From: Gallionella sp.
GTDB lineage: Bacteria; Pseudomonadota; Gammaproteobacteria; Burkholderiales; Gallionellaceae
DNA length: 64,000 nucleotides
Direction: 5' to 3'
Assembly: GCA_030682375.1 (NCBI GenBank)
Contig: JAUXOL010000016.1
Coordinates: forward strand, 392,577 to 456,576
Shown here: piece after piece, positions 30,952 to 39,610 of the stretch
Layout of the letters: the number at the start of each line of letters is the position of its first letter
How positions within the stretch are numbered: the first letter of the stretch is position 1
Notes under the pieces: model-generated
The model's input: only the letters and a program-made list of their open reading frames with translations
Databases searched by the model: none
Told to the model about the DNA's origin: nothing
Made by a program: the position numbers and the translations under genes

Positions 30952-31838
30952 AACCCGTCATTCAAGGACAAATCGTCGCGGCCTTCGGCCGCCGGTACCT
31001 GGCGCGCCTCGACGACGGCAGCGAGATCGCCTGCCTGACTCGCGGCAAGAAGAGCGAAGTGGTGTGCGGCGACCGGGTGGAGATCATGCGCACCGGCGAG
31101 GCCTCCGCAGATAACGGTGCACAGGGCGTAATCGAACGCATCCTGCCCCGCCGCTCGCTGCTGCACCGCTCCGACGCCTTCCGCGAAAAATACATCGCGG
31201 CGAACGTCACGCAGATCGTCGTGGTCGTCGCTATCGAACCGGCCTTCAGCGACGAACTAGTGGCGCGCTGCCTGGTCGCGGCACAGGATCAGCAGATCGA
31301 AGTGCTGATCGTTCTGAACAAGTGCGACCTGGATACCTCAGCCGATGCCGCGCGACGCATACTCGCGCCCTATCGCGCCATCGGCTACCACGTGCTGGAA
31401 CTCAGCGCGAAACAGGACATCTCCGCGTTGCGTCCATTCCTGCACGGACACACCAGCGTACTGGTCGGCCAGTCCGGCATGGGCAAATCCACGCTGATCA
31501 ATGCGCTGCTGCCCGATGCCCGTGCCGCGACACGCGAGATCTCCACCGCGCTGGATTCCGGCAAGCACACCACCACCCATGCGCGGCTGTATCCGCTGGA
31601 CGAAAGCAGTTCGTTGATCGACTGCCCCGGCGTGCAGGCGTTCGGCCTGCACCACCTGAGCTTCGGCGGCATCGAACAGGGCTTCGTCGAATTCGCCGCC
31701 TACCTCGGCCAGTGCCGCTTCCGCGACTGTCATCACACGCACGAGCCCGGCTGTGCGATACGCCAGGCCGTAGAAGAAGGCAAGATCGCCCCGCGTCGGC
31801 TGGAACTGTTCCGGCAGATCACCGCGAACAAGGCTTAG
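30948..31838 (+). CDS. rsgA: ribosome small-subunit GTPase RsgA
   Basis: 296 residues from TTG overlapping the phhB stop. OB-fold N-terminus, then a circularly permuted GTPase: NKCD (G4) before GQSGMGKST (G1) and DCPG (G3). The C-terminal zinc knuckle is CRFRDC-H-H-x(4)-GC. It checks late 30S maturation. Confidence 0.96.
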   Translation: MKPVIQGQIVAAFGRRYLARLDDGSEIACLTRGKKSEVVCGDRVEIMRTGEASADNGAQGVIERILPRRSLLHRSDAFREKYIAANVTQIVVVVAIEPAFSDELVARCLVAAQDQQIEVLIVLNKCDLDTSADAARRILAPYRAIGYHVLELSAKQDISALRPFLHGHTSVLVGQSGMGKSTLINALLPDARAATREISTALDSGKHTTTHARLYPLDESSSLIDCPGVQAFGLHHLSFGGIEQGFVEFAAYLGQCRFRDCHHTHEPGCAIRQAVEEGKIAPRRLELFRQITANKA

Positions 31839-31867
31839 CGCAACTCCGCCGCACTGCCGATATCAGA

Positions 31868-33118
31868 ATGAGTCCAGCCGATCACAAGATGCAAACCGAG
31901 ACGCCCTTCCGGGGCATCGCCCCCTTCCTGCGCCTGAGCATCGCCGGCGGCGACCTGCAGGCCGCCGCTCAAGAGCTGCTGGAGCAGGCGAAACGCGATG
32001 CCGACGATGCCAACCTGTGGATGAACCTGTCTATAGCGATGCTATGCCTGGGACAGCGCGACCTGGGCCTGTCCATCCAGCATCAGGCGCTGGAGATGAA
32101 GCGTATCTATCGCATTCCCGCCACCGAGCAGCCCGCGAGGCTGCGCCTGCTGATGCTGATGCAGCCGGGCGACCTGTCCGCCAACACGCCGCTCGAATGC
32201 CTGCTGGAGAACGGCGACATCGATCTGGTCTTCTACTATCTCTCCCCCGGCGATCCGCTGGCCCTGCCGATTCCGGAGCACGACGCGCTGATCGTGGCCA
32301 TAGGCAAAGTCGAGCACAACGGGGAGCTCCTCGAATCGCTGGCGCAAACGCTCGCCAACTGGCCCAGGCCGGTGATCAACCTTCCGCAGCGCATCCTCGC
32401 CACGGAACGCTCGGTCGCCAGTGCGCTGCTGCAGGATGCGCCTGGTGTGGTGATCCCGCCGACGCTGCATGTGTCCCGTCCTGCATTGCGTGAGATCGCG
32501 CAAGGGGATGTCGGCCTGCCCGGCGACCTCGTTTTCCCCGTCACGCTACGCCCGGTCGGCTCGCAGGCGGGGCGCGACCTTGCCAGGCTCGCCAGCCCGG
32601 CGGAGATCGCCGCCTATCTGGACAGGGTCGATGGCGAGGCATTCTTCCTGTCCCGTTTCGTCGATTACAGCGGTGCTGACGGACTGTTCCGCAAGTTCCG
32701 CATCGCGCTGATCGACGGGGCCGCCTACGCCTGTCACATGGCCGTGTCGTCGCACTGGATGGTGCATTACGTGAATGCCGGCATGTACGAGGATGCGGGC
32801 AAGCGCGAGGAAGAAGCCGCCTTCATGGCGAACTTCGACGACTTCGCGCAACGCCACCGCGCCGCGCTGGATGCCGTACACCGGCGCATCGGGCTGGATT
32901 ACAGCTGCATCGATTGTGCGGAAACGCCGGACGGCCGCCTCCAGATATTCGAGACCGACCATGTCATGGTCGTGCACGCGATGGACCCGGAAGACATGTT
33001 TCCCTACAAGCCGTTCCACATAGAAAAAGCCCGGCGGGCATTCCGCGACTATCTTTTCCGGTTGACTGCGGGCCACCCGCTGCACGACCAACCCGGAACC
33101 GGCCAGAAAGCGCACTGA
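31868..33118 (+). CDS. ATP-grasp-like protein with N-terminal TPR-like helices
   Basis: 416 residues from ATG 31868 (31889 is an alternative). Helical TPR-like start (AAQELLEQAKRDADDANLWMNLSIA), a middle part resembling RimK/PreATP-grasp N-domains (PRPVINLPQRILATERS), then ATP-grasp-like features (FPVTLRPVGSQAGRDLARL, YSCIDCAETPDGRLQIFETD with the acidic metal-binding pattern). Substrate unknown. It ends 3 bp before serC. Confidence 0.75.
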   Translation: MSPADHKMQTETPFRGIAPFLRLSIAGGDLQAAAQELLEQAKRDADDANLWMNLSIAMLCLGQRDLGLSIQHQALEMKRIYRIPATEQPARLRLLMLMQPGDLSANTPLECLLENGDIDLVFYYLSPGDPLALPIPEHDALIVAIGKVEHNGELLESLAQTLANWPRPVINLPQRILATERSVASALLQDAPGVVIPPTLHVSRPALREIAQGDVGLPGDLVFPVTLRPVGSQAGRDLARLASPAEIAAYLDRVDGEAFFLSRFVDYSGADGLFRKFRIALIDGAAYACHMAVSSHWMVHYVNAGMYEDAGKREEEAAFMANFDDFAQRHRAALDAVHRRIGLDYSCIDCAETPDGRLQIFETDHVMVVHAMDPEDMFPYKPFHIEKARRAFRDYLFRLTAGHPLHDQPGTGQKAH

Positions 33119-33121
33119 GCC

Positions 33122-34231
33122 ATGAGACCGCGCAACAGCCTGAACTTCTCCGGCGGCCCCGGCGCATTGCCAGAAAGCGTATTGCAGCAGGTACAGGAAG
33201 CCGTCGTCGAAGTACCCGAAGTCGGCCTCTCGATACTGGGCATCAGCCACCGCTCGGACTGGTTCGCCGCCGTCGTCGGCGAGCTGGAGAACAACATCCG
33301 CACGCTGCTGGGCGCGCCCGACAACTATCGCGTGCTGTTCCTGCAGGGCGGCGCGACCCAGCAATTCTCCATGGTGCCGATGACGCTGTTGCGCGGAAAA
33401 GAACACGCGGCGGAATACCTGCATACCGGTTACTGGAGCGGAAAAGCCATCCCGGAGGCGCAGCGCGTAGGTCCGGTACGGGTAGCCTGGAGCGGCGCAG
33501 CAGCGGGTTTCGGCAGATTGCCCGGCGACGACGAACTTTCCTTCTCTGCGAATGCGCCCTATTTCCACTATGTCTCCAACGAGACAGTCGAGGGGCTGCA
33601 GTTCCATCGCGTGCCGGGCCGCGACGATGTGCCGCGCGTCTGCGACATGTCCTCGGATTTTCTGTCCCGCCCCTGCGAGGCGGAACGCTACTCGCTGATC
33701 TATGCCCATGCGCAGAAGAACCTCGGCCCGGCAGGCGTCACCGTCGTACTGGTGCGCGACGAAGCGCTCCCCGAGGAAGCGCGAGATGACTTGCCCGGCT
33801 TCCTGAATTACCGCAACCACATCCAGACGCACTCCAATTTCAACACCCCCCCTGTGTTCGCGATCTATGTCGCGCTGCTGGTCACGCGCTGGCTGATGGA
33901 CGAAATCGGCGGCGTGGCACGCATGGCAGAAATCAACCGCAGCAAGGCCGAACTGATGTACGACCTGCTGGACGGCAGCGACGGTTTCTATCGCGGCCGC
34001 GCTGCCATACAGGATCGTTCCTTGATGAACGTGACATTCAACCTGCCCACGCCCGAACTGGAGCGGCGCTTCCTGTCCGACGCACTGGAATCTGGCTTCT
34101 CCGGCCTGGCTGGACATCGCGCCATCGGCGGCTTGCGCGCCTCGATCTACAACGCCCTGCCCCTGTCCGCTGTCGAACAGCTAGCCGACTTCATGGAAGA
34201 CTTCCGGCGCGCGCACAGACCCGCTCCGTAA
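33122..34231 (+). CDS. serC: phosphoserine aminotransferase
   Basis: 369 residues. It converts 3-phosphohydroxypyruvate and glutamate to phosphoserine and 2-oxoglutarate (PLP enzyme). NFSGGPGALPESVL opens the fold, SHRS and GGATQQF lie in the phosphate site, and YAHAQKNLGPAG holds the PLP lysine. The last 57 codons reappear as a degraded copy at 36584-36754. Confidence 0.96.
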   Translation: MRPRNSLNFSGGPGALPESVLQQVQEAVVEVPEVGLSILGISHRSDWFAAVVGELENNIRTLLGAPDNYRVLFLQGGATQQFSMVPMTLLRGKEHAAEYLHTGYWSGKAIPEAQRVGPVRVAWSGAAAGFGRLPGDDELSFSANAPYFHYVSNETVEGLQFHRVPGRDDVPRVCDMSSDFLSRPCEAERYSLIYAHAQKNLGPAGVTVVLVRDEALPEEARDDLPGFLNYRNHIQTHSNFNTPPVFAIYVALLVTRWLMDEIGGVARMAEINRSKAELMYDLLDGSDGFYRGRAAIQDRSLMNVTFNLPTPELERRFLSDALESGFSGLAGHRAIGGLRASIYNALPLSAVEQLADFMEDFRRAHRPAP

Positions 34232-34343
34232 ACGCCGGATATCCCGCTCGTATTGCCGCGACGCAAATAAGACGCACCAATCAAGCCGGGCAAACTTGCC
34301 GTAACAAAAAATTTCTGTTTCAATCCGCCCTGTCGTTTTAATA

Positions 34344-34356
34344 ATTGTTTAACAAT
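34344..34356. promoter_or_regulatory. candidate ArsR operator
   Basis: A perfect 13-bp palindrome ATTGTT-T-AACAAT, 11 bp before arsR in an AT-rich patch (TTTAATAATTG). The position fits autorepression by ArsR; the sequence match to a known box was not tested. Confidence 0.45.
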
Positions 34357-34367
34357 AGAAACATAAA

Positions 34368-34691
34368 ATGATGAAACCGGCTCAAGTAGTGAAGGCGTTG
34401 GCGGCTCTGGCGCAACCCACCCGGCTGGCAGTCTATCGCCTGCTGGTGACGGCCGGGCCGGAAGGCATGGCGGCGGGGCATATCGCCGAAAAGGTGAAGG
34501 CGTCGCCGGCGACGATGTCGTTCCACTTCAAGACCCTGAGCCATGCCGGGCTGGTAGAAAGCAGGCAAGAAGGCCGCTTCGTCTATTACGCCGCCAATTT
34601 CACCGTGATGAACGGCATGGTGGATTACCTGACGGAGAACTGCTGTGGCAGCAATGCGGAGGCATGCAAGACGCCGGGCAAGAAATGCTGA
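34368..34691 (+). CDS. arsR: ArsR family arsenic-responsive repressor
   Basis: 107 residues. Winged helix (ALAQPTRLAVYRLLV, SPATMSFHFKTLSHAGLVESRQEGRFVYY). It lacks the classic ELCVCDL sensor in the recognition region and instead has C-terminal cysteines C92, C93, C100 and C107, like the Acidithiobacillus-type ArsR with a C-terminal three-Cys site. First gene of the ars unit. Confidence 0.93.
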   Translation: MMKPAQVVKALAALAQPTRLAVYRLLVTAGPEGMAAGHIAEKVKASPATMSFHFKTLSHAGLVESRQEGRFVYYAANFTVMNGMVDYLTENCCGSNAEACKTPGKKC

Positions 34692-34712
34692 TCAATTGAA
34701 AGGAAAAACGAA

Positions 34713-35210
34713 ATGAGCGAAAAACAATACAACGTGCTGGTGCTGTGCACCGGCAATTCCGCCCGCAGCATCCTGGGCGAGGTGTTGTTCAACACCCTGG
34801 GCAAGGGCCGGTTCAAGGCATACAGCGCGGGCAGCAAACCGGCGGGCAAGGTCAACCCCGGCGCACTGGAGTGGCTGCAAGCCAACGGCCACAGCACCGA
34901 AGACCTGCGCAGCAAGAGCTGGGACGAATTCGCCGCGCCCGGCGCACCGAAGTTCGATTTCGTGTTCACCGTGTGCGACAACGCGGCGGGCGAAGTCTGC
35001 CCGGTGTGGTACGGCTCGCCGATGACCGCACATTGGGGCATCCCCGACCCGGCGCATATCGAAGGCGACGAGGCGCGCCGCGCCGCATTCAATAAAGCCG
35101 CGGATCAGTTGGCGCGGCGCATCCAGTTGTTCATGAGCCTGCCCGTCGAAAAGCTGGATAAACTGGCGCTGAAAGAGAAGCTCGCCGAGATCGGACGCAT
35201 CAAGGACTAA
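34713..35210 (+). CDS. arsC: arsenate reductase, thioredoxin-coupled LMW-phosphatase type
   Basis: 165 residues. The P-loop C12-TGNSA-R18 and the later C88-x7-C96 pair (VCDNAAGEVC) give the three-Cys relay of the thioredoxin-linked ArsC family, not the glutaredoxin type. It reduces arsenate to arsenite for export by Acr3. AAGGAAA precedes the ATG. Confidence 0.94.
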   Translation: MSEKQYNVLVLCTGNSARSILGEVLFNTLGKGRFKAYSAGSKPAGKVNPGALEWLQANGHSTEDLRSKSWDEFAAPGAPKFDFVFTVCDNAAGEVCPVWYGSPMTAHWGIPDPAHIEGDEARRAAFNKAADQLARRIQLFMSLPVEKLDKLALKEKLAEIGRIKD

Positions 35211-35215
35211 GTGAA

Positions 35216-35321
35216 GTAGGTCGGGTTAGCAGATGCACCGCGTAACCCGACAAGCCATATTTCAACTCGAAGCGTCGGGTTACGCTGCGCTCTCGTACCC
35301 TCCAGGATGAACCCGACCTAC
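35216..35321. repeat. GTAGGTCGGGTTA-type dispersed inverted repeat
   Basis: Opens GTAGGTCGGGTTA, has inner CGTAACCCGAC and GCGTCGGGTTACGC, and closes AACCCGACCTAC. It lies between arsC and acr3. Related copies are at 36542-36581 and 63474-63616. Confidence 0.8.
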
Positions 35322-35359
35322 AAAAATTTGATGCATTTGGATAAGCCGAGGATAACAAC

Positions 35360-36385
35360 ATGAGCCTCTTCGAACGCTACCTGACCCTGTGGGTCTTTCT
35401 CTGCATCGTCGTCGGCGTGGTGCTGGGGCAATTCTTCCCTGCCCCGTTCCACTGGCTGGGCGGGCTGGAGATCGCCAAAGTCAACATCCCGGTCGGCCTG
35501 CTGATCTGGGTGATGATCATCCCGATGCTGCTGCGCATCGACTTCGGCGCGCTGCACGAAGTGCGCAAGCACTGGCGAGGCATCGGCGTCACGCTGTTCG
35601 TCAACTGGGCGGTCAAACCGTTCTCGATGGCCTTGCTGGGCTGGCTGTTCATCCGCCATCTGTTCGCGCCCTACCTGCCTGCCGACCAGCTCGACAGCTA
35701 CATCGCCGGGCTGATCCTGCTGGCCGCCGCGCCCTGCACCGCAATGGTGTTCGTGTGGAGCCGGCTGGTGAAGGGCGAGCCGATGTTCACGCTGAGCCAG
35801 GTCGCACTCAACGATGCCATCATGGTGTTCGCCTTCGCGCCGCTGGTCGCGCTGCTGCTCGGCCTCTCCGCCATCGTCGTGCCGTGGGACACGCTGCTGG
35901 TATCGGTGGTGCTGTACATCGTGATTCCGGTCGTCATCGCGCAACTGTTGCGCAAGGTGTTGCTGCGGAAAGGTCAGGCAGAGTTCGATGAGACGTTGTC
36001 GAAGATCGGCCCCTGGTCGATCGCAGCACTGCTGCTGACGCTGGTGCTGCTGTTCGCCTTCCAGGGCAAGGCCATCGTCGAGCAACCGCTCATCATCGCG
36101 ATGCTGGCCGTGCCTATCACCATACAAGTGTATTTCAACTCTGCGCTGGCCTACTGGCTGAACCGCCGCACCGGCGAAGCGCATTGCGTCGCCGGGCCGT
36201 CGGCGCTGATAGGCGCATCCAACTTCTTCGAGCTAGCAGTCGCGGCAGCAATCAGCCTGTTCGGCTTCCACTCCGGCGCGGCGCTCGCCACTGTGGTCGG
36301 CGTGCTGATCGAAGTGCCGGTGATGCTGAGCGTGGTGTATATCGTGAATCGCAGCCAGGGCTGGTACGAACAGAAGGATTTATAG
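35360..36385 (+). CDS. acr3: ACR3-family arsenite exporter
   Basis: 341 residues with about ten membrane helices. LLAAAPCTAMVFVWSRLVKGEP holds the conserved membrane Cys, and IGASNFFELAVAAAISLFG the conserved Glu. It extrudes As(III) using the proton motive force. In the arsR-arsC-acr3 module but separated from arsC by the repeat. Confidence 0.95.
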   Translation: MSLFERYLTLWVFLCIVVGVVLGQFFPAPFHWLGGLEIAKVNIPVGLLIWVMIIPMLLRIDFGALHEVRKHWRGIGVTLFVNWAVKPFSMALLGWLFIRHLFAPYLPADQLDSYIAGLILLAAAPCTAMVFVWSRLVKGEPMFTLSQVALNDAIMVFAFAPLVALLLGLSAIVVPWDTLLVSVVLYIVIPVVIAQLLRKVLLRKGQAEFDETLSKIGPWSIAALLLTLVLLFAFQGKAIVEQPLIIAMLAVPITIQVYFNSALAYWLNRRTGEAHCVAGPSALIGASNFFELAVAAAISLFGFHSGAALATVVGVLIEVPVMLSVVYIVNRSQGWYEQKDL

Positions 36386-36541
36386 CACCCGACGCCCCTC
36401 TTCTGTAGGGGGCTGAGTTTCCTGCATCACTCTCATCCGTCCGCACGCAAGAACAAGATTCTTGCCCAAACCCTATTTTCCCCGCGCTATTCACCGGTTA
36501 AAAAACACGGCTCTATCGCTATCATGATCGGATGCAGTGAA
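36386..36541. other. intergenic stretch after acr3
   Basis: No gene. It holds a segment (about 36478-36530: CCCCGCGCTATTC, GGTTAAAAAAC, TATCATGATCG) that resembles part of the leader region in front of the chemoreceptor gene at about 38349-38400. Otherwise nothing is seen. Confidence 0.5.
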
Positions 36542-36581
36542 GTAGATCGGGTTAGCAGGCTCATCGCGTAACCCGACCTAC
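36542..36581. repeat. GTCGGGTTA-type inverted repeat (short copy)
   Basis: GTAGATCGGGTTAGC to CGTAACCCGACCTAC, a compact version of the element at 35216. It abuts the left end of the serC fragment. Confidence 0.8.
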
Positions 36582-36583
36582 AA

Positions 36584-36754
36584 GAACTGGAGCGGCGATT
36601 CCTGTCAGACGCGCCGGAATCTGGCTTCTCCAGCTTGGCGGAACATCCTGCCATCGGCGGCTTGCGCACCTCGATATACAATGCCCTGCCCCTGCCGGCA
36701 GTCTAGCAACTGGCAAACTTCATGGAGGACTTCCGGCGCGCCGATAAATATTGA
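36584..36754 (+). pseudogene. degraded second copy of the serC 3' end
   Basis: 57 codons in frame and colinear with the last part of serC: LERRFLSDAPESGFSSL, then AIGGLRTSIYNALPLP, then an internal TAG where serC has GAA, then QLANFMEDFRRADKY and TGA. By eye about four fifths of bases agree with serC, so the copy is not recent or came from a relative. It starts 2 bp after the repeat at 36542-36581. Confidence 0.85.
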
Positions 36755-36822
36755 AACTTCAGGACGGCCGATCGACCCGTGACTCAGGCTTGATGCATCA
36801 TTCGAGCGATGACACAAAAAAA

Positions 36823-36894
36823 TTGCTTAGAATCGCAAACGAACAACTGTATCAAGCCAAGAATTCCGGACGCAACCGGACCAGCCCGGCATAA
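36823..36894 (+). pseudogene. orphan GGDEF-domain C-terminal fragment
   Basis: 24 codons, LLRIANEQLYQAKNSGRNRTSPA and stop. This matches the terminal helix of diguanylate cyclases, for example ADQHLYQAKTGGRNRI at the end of the following gene. No GGDEF core precedes it. Confidence 0.75.
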
Positions 36895-36926
36895 GCCGGC
36901 GCTTCATCACCCATTCGAGGAATAGC

Positions 36927-38243
36927 ATGTCGAATACGCGCAGCGACCAACGCCACCACAAGGTCGGCTCCCCGCTTGTCCACAACGGATGCAGCAAATG
37001 CACCTGCCCCATCCTGATCGTCGAAGACCAGCGTTCGATCGCCAACATGCTGGCATCGGTGATCGAGGATAGATACGGCTACGCCACCGTCGTCACCGGC
37101 ACACTGGCCGAGACGGCGCAGATCCTGGAATCGCAACCCGTCCACCTGGCGATCGCCGATCTCAACCTGCCCGATGCGCCGTACGGCGAGGTGATCGACC
37201 TGCTGCACAAGCACAGGATTTCCACCATCGCGCTCACCGGCGCATTTGGCCGGGAGATGCGCGAGACCATCCTGAAAAAGGGTGCGATCGACTACATACC
37301 GAAACAGAGCCCGCACTCGATCGAATATGCCGTCGAGATGGCCGACCGGATATACAAGAACCACCATACCGACGTACTGGTGGTCGACGATTCGCTCAGT
37401 TCGCGCGCCTTGCTCAAACATATACTCGAAATGCAGCAGTTCAACGTCATCGCCGCCAGCGACGGACCGGAAGCCCTGTCCGTATTGCAGGAACGGCCGG
37501 ACATACGCCTCGCGCTGGTCGATTACGAAATGCCGGGAATGAACGGCTTCGAACTGATACATGAAATCCGCAAGCGCTCCAGCAAGGAAGAACTGGCGAT
37601 CATCGGCATCTCGGCCTCGGAGGAAGGCGAAATGTCAGCGCAATTCCTCAAGAGCGGCGCGAACGACTTCGTCCGCAAGCCATATTCGTACGAAGAGATA
37701 CTGTGCCGCATCGGCCAGAATCTGGAAATGCTGGAACTGATACGCACCAACCGCGAGGCAGCCTACCGGGACTTTCTCACCGGCCTGCATAACCGCCGCC
37801 ACTTCTTCGAGCAGGGCGCAAAGCTGCACCAGCAAGCGAGCCAGCATGGCGGAGCCGTTGCAGCGATGCTCGACGTGGATCATTTCAAGAAAGTCAACGA
37901 CACCTACGGCCACGATGCCGGCGATATCGTGCTCATCGAACTGGCCCGCCTGCTATCCCGGCATTTCGGCCAGTATCTTCTGGCCCGTCTCGGCGGCGAG
38001 GAGTTCGCGGTGATCATCGGCGGCGCCACGCTGGAAACCGCCCGCGAACTTCTCGAAGCCTTCCGCCTAGAGGCTGAAAACAGCCCGGCGCAATACGATG
38101 ACCAAACCATCCCTTATACCGTGAGCATCGGCCTGACCGACCAGCTCGGCGAATCGGTGGACGATTTCATCAAGACGGCCGACCAGCATCTGTATCAGGC
38201 CAAGACCGGCGGACGCAACCGGATAGTTTGCGGCTCGCGTTAG
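36927..38243 (+). CDS. diguanylate cyclase with two receiver domains
   Basis: 438 residues from ATG with GAGGAATAG. REC1 (about 28-145: PILIVEDQRS, IADLNLPD) and REC2 (about 150-265: DVLVVDDSLSS, ALVDYEMPGMNGFEL, KPYS) are followed by GGDEF (about 275-438) with RLGGEEFAVIIGG, the catalytic GGEEF. It makes c-di-GMP under phosphorelay control. No inhibitory RxxD was searched exhaustively. Confidence 0.94.
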   Translation: MSNTRSDQRHHKVGSPLVHNGCSKCTCPILIVEDQRSIANMLASVIEDRYGYATVVTGTLAETAQILESQPVHLAIADLNLPDAPYGEVIDLLHKHRISTIALTGAFGREMRETILKKGAIDYIPKQSPHSIEYAVEMADRIYKNHHTDVLVVDDSLSSRALLKHILEMQQFNVIAASDGPEALSVLQERPDIRLALVDYEMPGMNGFELIHEIRKRSSKEELAIIGISASEEGEMSAQFLKSGANDFVRKPYSYEEILCRIGQNLEMLELIRTNREAAYRDFLTGLHNRRHFFEQGAKLHQQASQHGGAVAAMLDVDHFKKVNDTYGHDAGDIVLIELARLLSRHFGQYLLARLGGEEFAVIIGGATLETARELLEAFRLEAENSPAQYDDQTIPYTVSIGLTDQLGESVDDFIKTADQHLYQAKTGGRNRIVCGSR

Positions 38244-38465
38244 CCTCTCCGGCGGCCAACGCAGCACACTAAGTGGCGGCACATCACCGCCCTTCGCGCG
38301 TCCCGCACATGCCGGCCACGAAAGAATGGCATACTCAAAACCAGTTTCCCCTCGCTATTCGCCCGTTTGAAAATCCCCGTCATGGGTATCATCGTCGAAA
38401 TACTTTTTTCCATGACCCCGGCGGGTATGGTCTGATCCAATTTTTACAGCAGCTCAGGAGGCATC

Positions 38466-39593
38466 ATGTTTTTCAAGAAAAATAATCAGGAATTGCTGGC
38501 GACACAGGCCAGGCTGGCGCAGGCCGAGAATGAAGTAGCCAATCTGCGCAACGCCTTGAGCAAGGCGGAGAACGAATTGAACCTTGCGCGCGAGGGTCAG
38601 CGCCAGGCGGAGGAAAGCTGCGAGGTTGCCAATAAGATCTATCACAGCATGCAGGTCTTCGGCGAGTCGTTCACCGAGTTGCAGCAGTCCCAGGTCTCGG
38701 CCGCACAATCGTTGCAACAGGAAAAGCAGCATGCCATCGAGGCCGCCAGCGTATCTGCCGGTAATCGCGAAGCGGTGGAAAAGATCGCCCGCAGTCTCGA
38801 GGCCTTGTCTACCGACACCCTGCAATCGTCGAGCAATGTAGAGAACCTGACCCAGCGCGCCGCGCAGATCGGCAGCATCGTCCAGCTCATCAAGGAGATC
38901 GCCGACCAAACCAATCTGCTGGCGCTCAATGCCGCGATCGAAGCGGCACGTGCCGGCGAACAGGGGCGCGGCTTCGCCGTGGTGGCGGACGAGGTCAGGA
39001 AACTGGCCGAGCGCACCGGCAAGGCAACCAGCGAGATATCCACCATCGTCACCGCCATTCAGGGCGAAACCAGCCAGACCAAGGTGCAAATGACCGATCT
39101 CGCGAACAAGTCGCAGGAGTTCAGCGTCAATGTCGGCGGCGTGATGGAGAACATGAAACATCTGCTCAGCCTGTCCACCCAGATGGAAGGTACCATCTCG
39201 GCAGCGGCGCTGCGCAGCTTCGTCGAAGTGGCCAAGATCGACCACATCCTCTACAAGTTCGAGATCTACAAGGTGTTCATGGGGATATCCGACCGCCAGG
39301 CGGACAGCTTCGCCTCGCATACCAGTTGCCGCCTGGGCAAGTGGTATTTCGAAGGGGAAGGCAAGAATTGCTTCTCAAGACTCGACGGCTATGCGGCCGT
39401 CGCCACTCCGCACCAGGCCTTCCATCAACATGGACGCGAGGCCGTCTCCGAGTTCCGTTCCGGGAACGCATTGCGCGGCATGGATCTGGTGATGAAGATG
39501 GAAAATGCCAGCATGGAAGTGCTGTCAAGCCTGGAGCGTATCGCCGAGGCGGGCGAAGGCGACAGCAGCTTGCTGTGCCATTCGCCGACGTGA
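38466..39593 (+). CDS. soluble chemoreceptor with C-terminal CZB zinc domain
   Basis: 375 residues, no membrane segment. N-terminal coiled coil (about 7-50), MCP signalling hairpin ([38 protein letters not shown]), then CZB (about 250-360) with [23 protein letters not shown] and HQAFHQHG, the His/Cys zinc ligands. CZB proteins sense zinc or hypochlorite-type oxidation and often pair with GGDEF or chemotaxis. CAGGAGG precedes the ATG. Confidence 0.92.
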   Translation: MFFKKNNQELLATQARLAQAENEVANLRNALSKAENELNLAREGQRQAEESCEVANKIYHSMQVFGESFTELQQSQVSAAQSLQQEKQHAIEAASVSAGNREAVEKIARSLEALSTDTLQSSSNVENLTQRAAQIGSIVQLIKEIADQTNLLALNAAIEAARAGEQGRGFAVVADEVRKLAERTGKATSEISTIVTAIQGETSQTKVQMTDLANKSQEFSVNVGGVMENMKHLLSLSTQMEGTISAAALRSFVEVAKIDHILYKFEIYKVFMGISDRQADSFASHTSCRLGKWYFEGEGKNCFSRLDGYAAVATPHQAFHQHGREAVSEFRSGNALRGMDLVMKMENASMEVLSSLERIAEAGEGDSSLLCHSPT

Positions 39594-39610
39594 TTTAGGC
39601 AAGTTTGCCG

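Noticed and set aside
31322..31867. N-terminal extension of the ATP-grasp-like frame
   Set aside because: It lies inside rsgA in another frame and lacks family features.
38300..38465. Sigma-54 or sigma-28 promoter before the chemoreceptor gene
   Set aside because: TGGCAT is present but the -12 GC element and spacing are wrong; no TAAA-N15-GCCGATAA match.
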